From Psychrobacter sp. WY6 (GTDB taxonomy: Bacteria; Pseudomonadota; Gammaproteobacteria; Pseudomonadales; Moraxellaceae), in NCBI RefSeq assembly GCF_018448495.1, contig NZ_CP049902.1, positions 2,418,001 through 2,482,000 of the forward strand: a stretch of 64,000 nt of DNA. The letters are read 5' to 3'. This document shows, piece by piece, positions 62,134 through 64,000 of the stretch. How positions within the stretch are numbered: position 1 is the first letter of the stretch; each line of letters starts with the position of its first letter. The position numbers and the translations under genes are program-made. The notes below the pieces were generated by a model. That model worked only from the letters and a program-made list of their open reading frames with translations, did no database searches and had not been told where the DNA came from.

Positions 62134-62266
62134 TATCGAGCTGTACTACAATCAGAGGGTTCAAAGAGTTTAGACTATAAGACACCAAGGTAGATGTGGT
62201 TTGACTTTTATTGTCAGGCTGCTTGGTTAAAATCTCTCAAGTTAATGTCTACGGATATGAAATCAT
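62134..62266 (+). mobile_element. 3' fragment of IS3 element (same type as copy 1)
   Basis: Begins with the codons for IELYYNQ and includes the VWFDFYRQAA-like tail and the end sequence near TACGGATATGAAATCA, as in 20,842 inverted and 30,793 inverted. Only about 130 bases remain, cut by the IS at 60,831-62,133. The segment to 62,366 holds no gene. Confidence 0.7.
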
Positions 62267-62420
62267 ATAATTCATCTGTGGGGTTAAATTCCTGCTCACA
62301 ACTATTCAGAAGTGAGCGAGGATAATGGGACGATATTGCTTGATATGATTAAGAACTACTTAATCGGGAGTTTCCTAAAAACTGTGTAACTGCTATAATC
62401 CCCTAACCGGAGAATAAGCA

Positions 62421-63701
62421 ATGACTACTCAATCTGACATTAAAAAGCTGGCTGAGCAAATGGCTGGTAGCATGAAAAGCTTCGATGACATCAAAGACTT
62501 TCAAAAGCAGCTCATGCAATCCTTTATCGATACTGCCTTAGAGGCTGAGATGGAAGACCATCTCGGCTACCCCAAGCATGAAAAGCAGACAAGCCAAACA
62601 AGCGCAATGGGCACACTAAAAAGACAGTCCGCAGTGACACAGGCGATCTTGAAATCTCCACCCCAAGAGACCGTAATGGTGACTTTGAACCTGCGTTAGT
62701 GCGTAAGCATCAAACCCGTATTAGTGGCCTTGATGATAAAATCATATTTCACTACAGGCATAGCCTTCCGTCTTGCGCTTCGGGCAAGTGTCTCCCAGAC
62801 ACTTGCTGATCCTCGCTCATACGCCAAAGGTCAAACCACCACTGAGATCGTAGAGAGCATTAAAGAGCTCTACGATGTCGACATCTCAAGCTCTCTTGTC
62901 TCAAGAGTCACCGATAATATATTAGAGGACATCACCGCTTGGCAGAACAGGCCGCTGAGCAGTGTTTATCCTATCGTCTATTTGGACTGCATCGTCGTTA
63001 AGGTACGCCAAGACAAGCAGATCATCAACAAGGCGATCTATCTGGCCTTAGGCGTGGGACTTGATGGCAAAAAAGAGCTGCTTGGTATGTGGCTATCAGA
63101 GAATGAGGGCGCTAAGTTCTGGCTAGGTGTTCTCACTGAATTACAAAACCGCGGGGTACAAGATATACTCATTGCCTGTGTCGATGGTTTAAAGGGCTTC
63201 CCCGATGCCATTAACACCGTCTACCCCAAAGCCAAGGTTCAGCTGTGTATCGTGCATATGGTGCGTTACTCAATGAAGTTCGTACCGTGGACAGATAAGA
63301 AGGCCGTAGCGGCTGATTTAAAGGCCATCTATGGCGCTGATACGCTTGAGATAGCAGAGGCCAACCTTGAGCACTTTGATGAGACTTGGGGCACAGAGTA
63401 CCCACATGTCATCAAGTCTTGGCGTAATAACTGGGAGGGCTTAACGGTGTTCTTCGAGTATCCTAAAGACATCAGAAAAGTGATTTATACCACCAATGCT
63501 ATTGAGTCTTTAAACAGCGTGATTCGGACAGCGGTGAATAAGCGTAAGGTGTTCCCCTCTGATCAGGCAGCATTCAAGGTGGTGTACTTAGCCACCCAGC
63601 AAGCATCCAAAAAGTGGTCGATGCCAATCCGTAACTGGACGTCTGCTCTGAATCGTTTTATGATTATGTTTGATGAGCGTATTAGTAAGCATTTAATCTA
63701 A
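62421..63701 (+). pseudogene. IS256-family (mutator) transposase, disrupted
   Basis: An N-terminal frame (MTTQSDIKKLAEQMAGSMKS, MEDHLGYPKHEK) breaks near 62,590, passes through a middle frame (FEPALVRKHQTRISGLDDKI) and is interrupted near 62,748-62,813 by about 65 bases of foreign sequence. After it the main frame runs intact with YAKGQTTTEIVESIKELYDV, the DDE-type residues in YLDCIVVKVRQD, ACVDGLKGFPDAI and NAIESLNSVIRT, and the C-terminus FDERISKHLI. Confidence 0.85.
62748..62813. repeat. palindromic insertion inside the IS256 transposase
   Basis: GCAAGTGTCT (62,784-62,793), three bases, then AGACACTTGC (62,797-62,806): a perfect hairpin, next to a smaller one (CTTGC, six bases, GCAAG). 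The protein sequence is continuous on both sides only without this stretch. It is a REP- or MITE-like mobile palindrome candidate. Confidence 0.6.
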
Positions 63702-63754
63702 ACGGCAGTTACACAGAATTCGGGATGGTCTCATCAAATAAATAGTATAGTTAA

Positions 63755-64000
63755 TTACTTAAGGCGCTCGTACACAACATCATCAACGTAAAATTTATCA
63801 ATAGTACCATCACCCAATAACTCTTTTCTAACAGCCATAATTTGGCGTTTTTTCTTAAGATCGTCAGGCATTATTGGTTGAGCGTATTCTGAAGTATCGG
63901 TAAGCGCTTCAATGTCTACACCAGAATCCCCGTTAAGACCGTGTTCAGCTAAGACTCTAGGCTCTTCATCTTGAAGTATTGCATCGTTTTTATAACTTCT
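63755..64000 (-). CDS. C-terminal part of an unrecognised protein, running off the window
   Basis: 81 codons open to the window edge, then a stop at 63,755. The sequence includes LAEHGLNGDSGVDIEALTDT, PIMPDDLKKKRQIMAVRKEL and LGDGTIDKFYVDDVVYERLK. It is hydrophilic and acidic with mixed helix; I do not recognise the family. Its start lies beyond 64,000. Confidence 0.55.
   Translation of the reverse strand, partial: RSYKNDAILQDEEPRVLAEHGLNGDSGVDIEALTDTSEYAQPIMPDDLKKKRQIMAVRKELLGDGTIDKFYVDDVVYERLK

Larger units (their letters stand above)
62367..63731 (+). mobile_element. IS256-family insertion sequence
   Basis: About 1,365 bases; ends contain CTGTGTAACTGC on the left and its inverse on the right (GCAGTTACACAG), typical for IS256-type elements. 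No 8-base target duplication was found. The transposase frame is disturbed by a palindromic insertion. Confidence 0.8.

Noticed and set aside
1-64000. tRNA or rRNA genes
   Set aside because: No T-loop-like or acceptor-stem pattern and no rRNA segment was recognised on reading; a tRNAscan run would settle it.

Overview
The window looks like a chromosomal segment of a Psychrobacter-like gammaproteobacterium (Moraxellaceae). This is inferred from the moderately AT-rich sequence, the gene content and a 21-kb biofilm-adhesin locus of the kind known in Psychrobacter and Acinetobacter. No rRNA, tRNA or CRISPR array was recognised.

Positions 1-19,100 carry ordinary metabolic genes: a two-subunit bacterioferritin pair with complementary active sites, an MFS drug transporter, a YghU-type glutathione transferase, a DUF1176 protein, a cold-shock-type DEAD-box helicase with a long leader, a DUF819 membrane protein, a peroxiredoxin, a hyuB-hyuA hydantoinase operon with a downstream AraC regulator, a RhuM-Fic protein, the MtfA peptidase, a lipoprotein and a small secreted protein. 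Clear intrinsic terminators separate most of these units.

Positions 19,100-32,300 are a decayed mobile island: a 1.4-kb stretch without genes, the N-terminus of a P4-type integrase cut by an IS3 element, a CoiA-like gene, small hypothetical and membrane proteins, a serine recombinase between inverted repeats, two HsdS tail remnants of a type I restriction system, an ABC ATPase remnant, a 5'-truncated aldo/keto reductase, and several IS3 and IS630 elements, some nested.

Positions 32,300-60,550 are a secretion and adhesion locus. Type I secretion genes (outer-membrane TolC/LapE-like, LapB-like ABC ATPase, LapC/HlyD-like fusion protein) lie beside a TonB-N-terminus-like protein. An OmpA-family lipoprotein precedes a giant BapA/LapA/Cat1-like adhesin of about 6,980 codons on the minus strand. 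The adhesin has a BapA-type N-terminal domain with an AAAG motif and hydrophobic segment, about 40 tandem 104- or 117-residue modules, further non-identical domains, RTX repeats and a C-terminal secretion signal. The ABC and fusion proteins would export it through the TolC-like protein, and the N-terminus may hold it in the envelope.

Positions 60,550-64,000 hold a possible promoter region with a hexanucleotide repeat, an IS3-family element inserted beside a fragment of another IS3 element, an IS256-family element carrying a small palindromic insertion, and the 3' end of an unrecognised gene.

Single-base frameshifts occur in nearly every kind of gene, often in homopolymers or against near-identical repeat copies. 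Much of the apparent gene decay is therefore probably uncorrected sequencing error; the truncations at IS boundaries are real.
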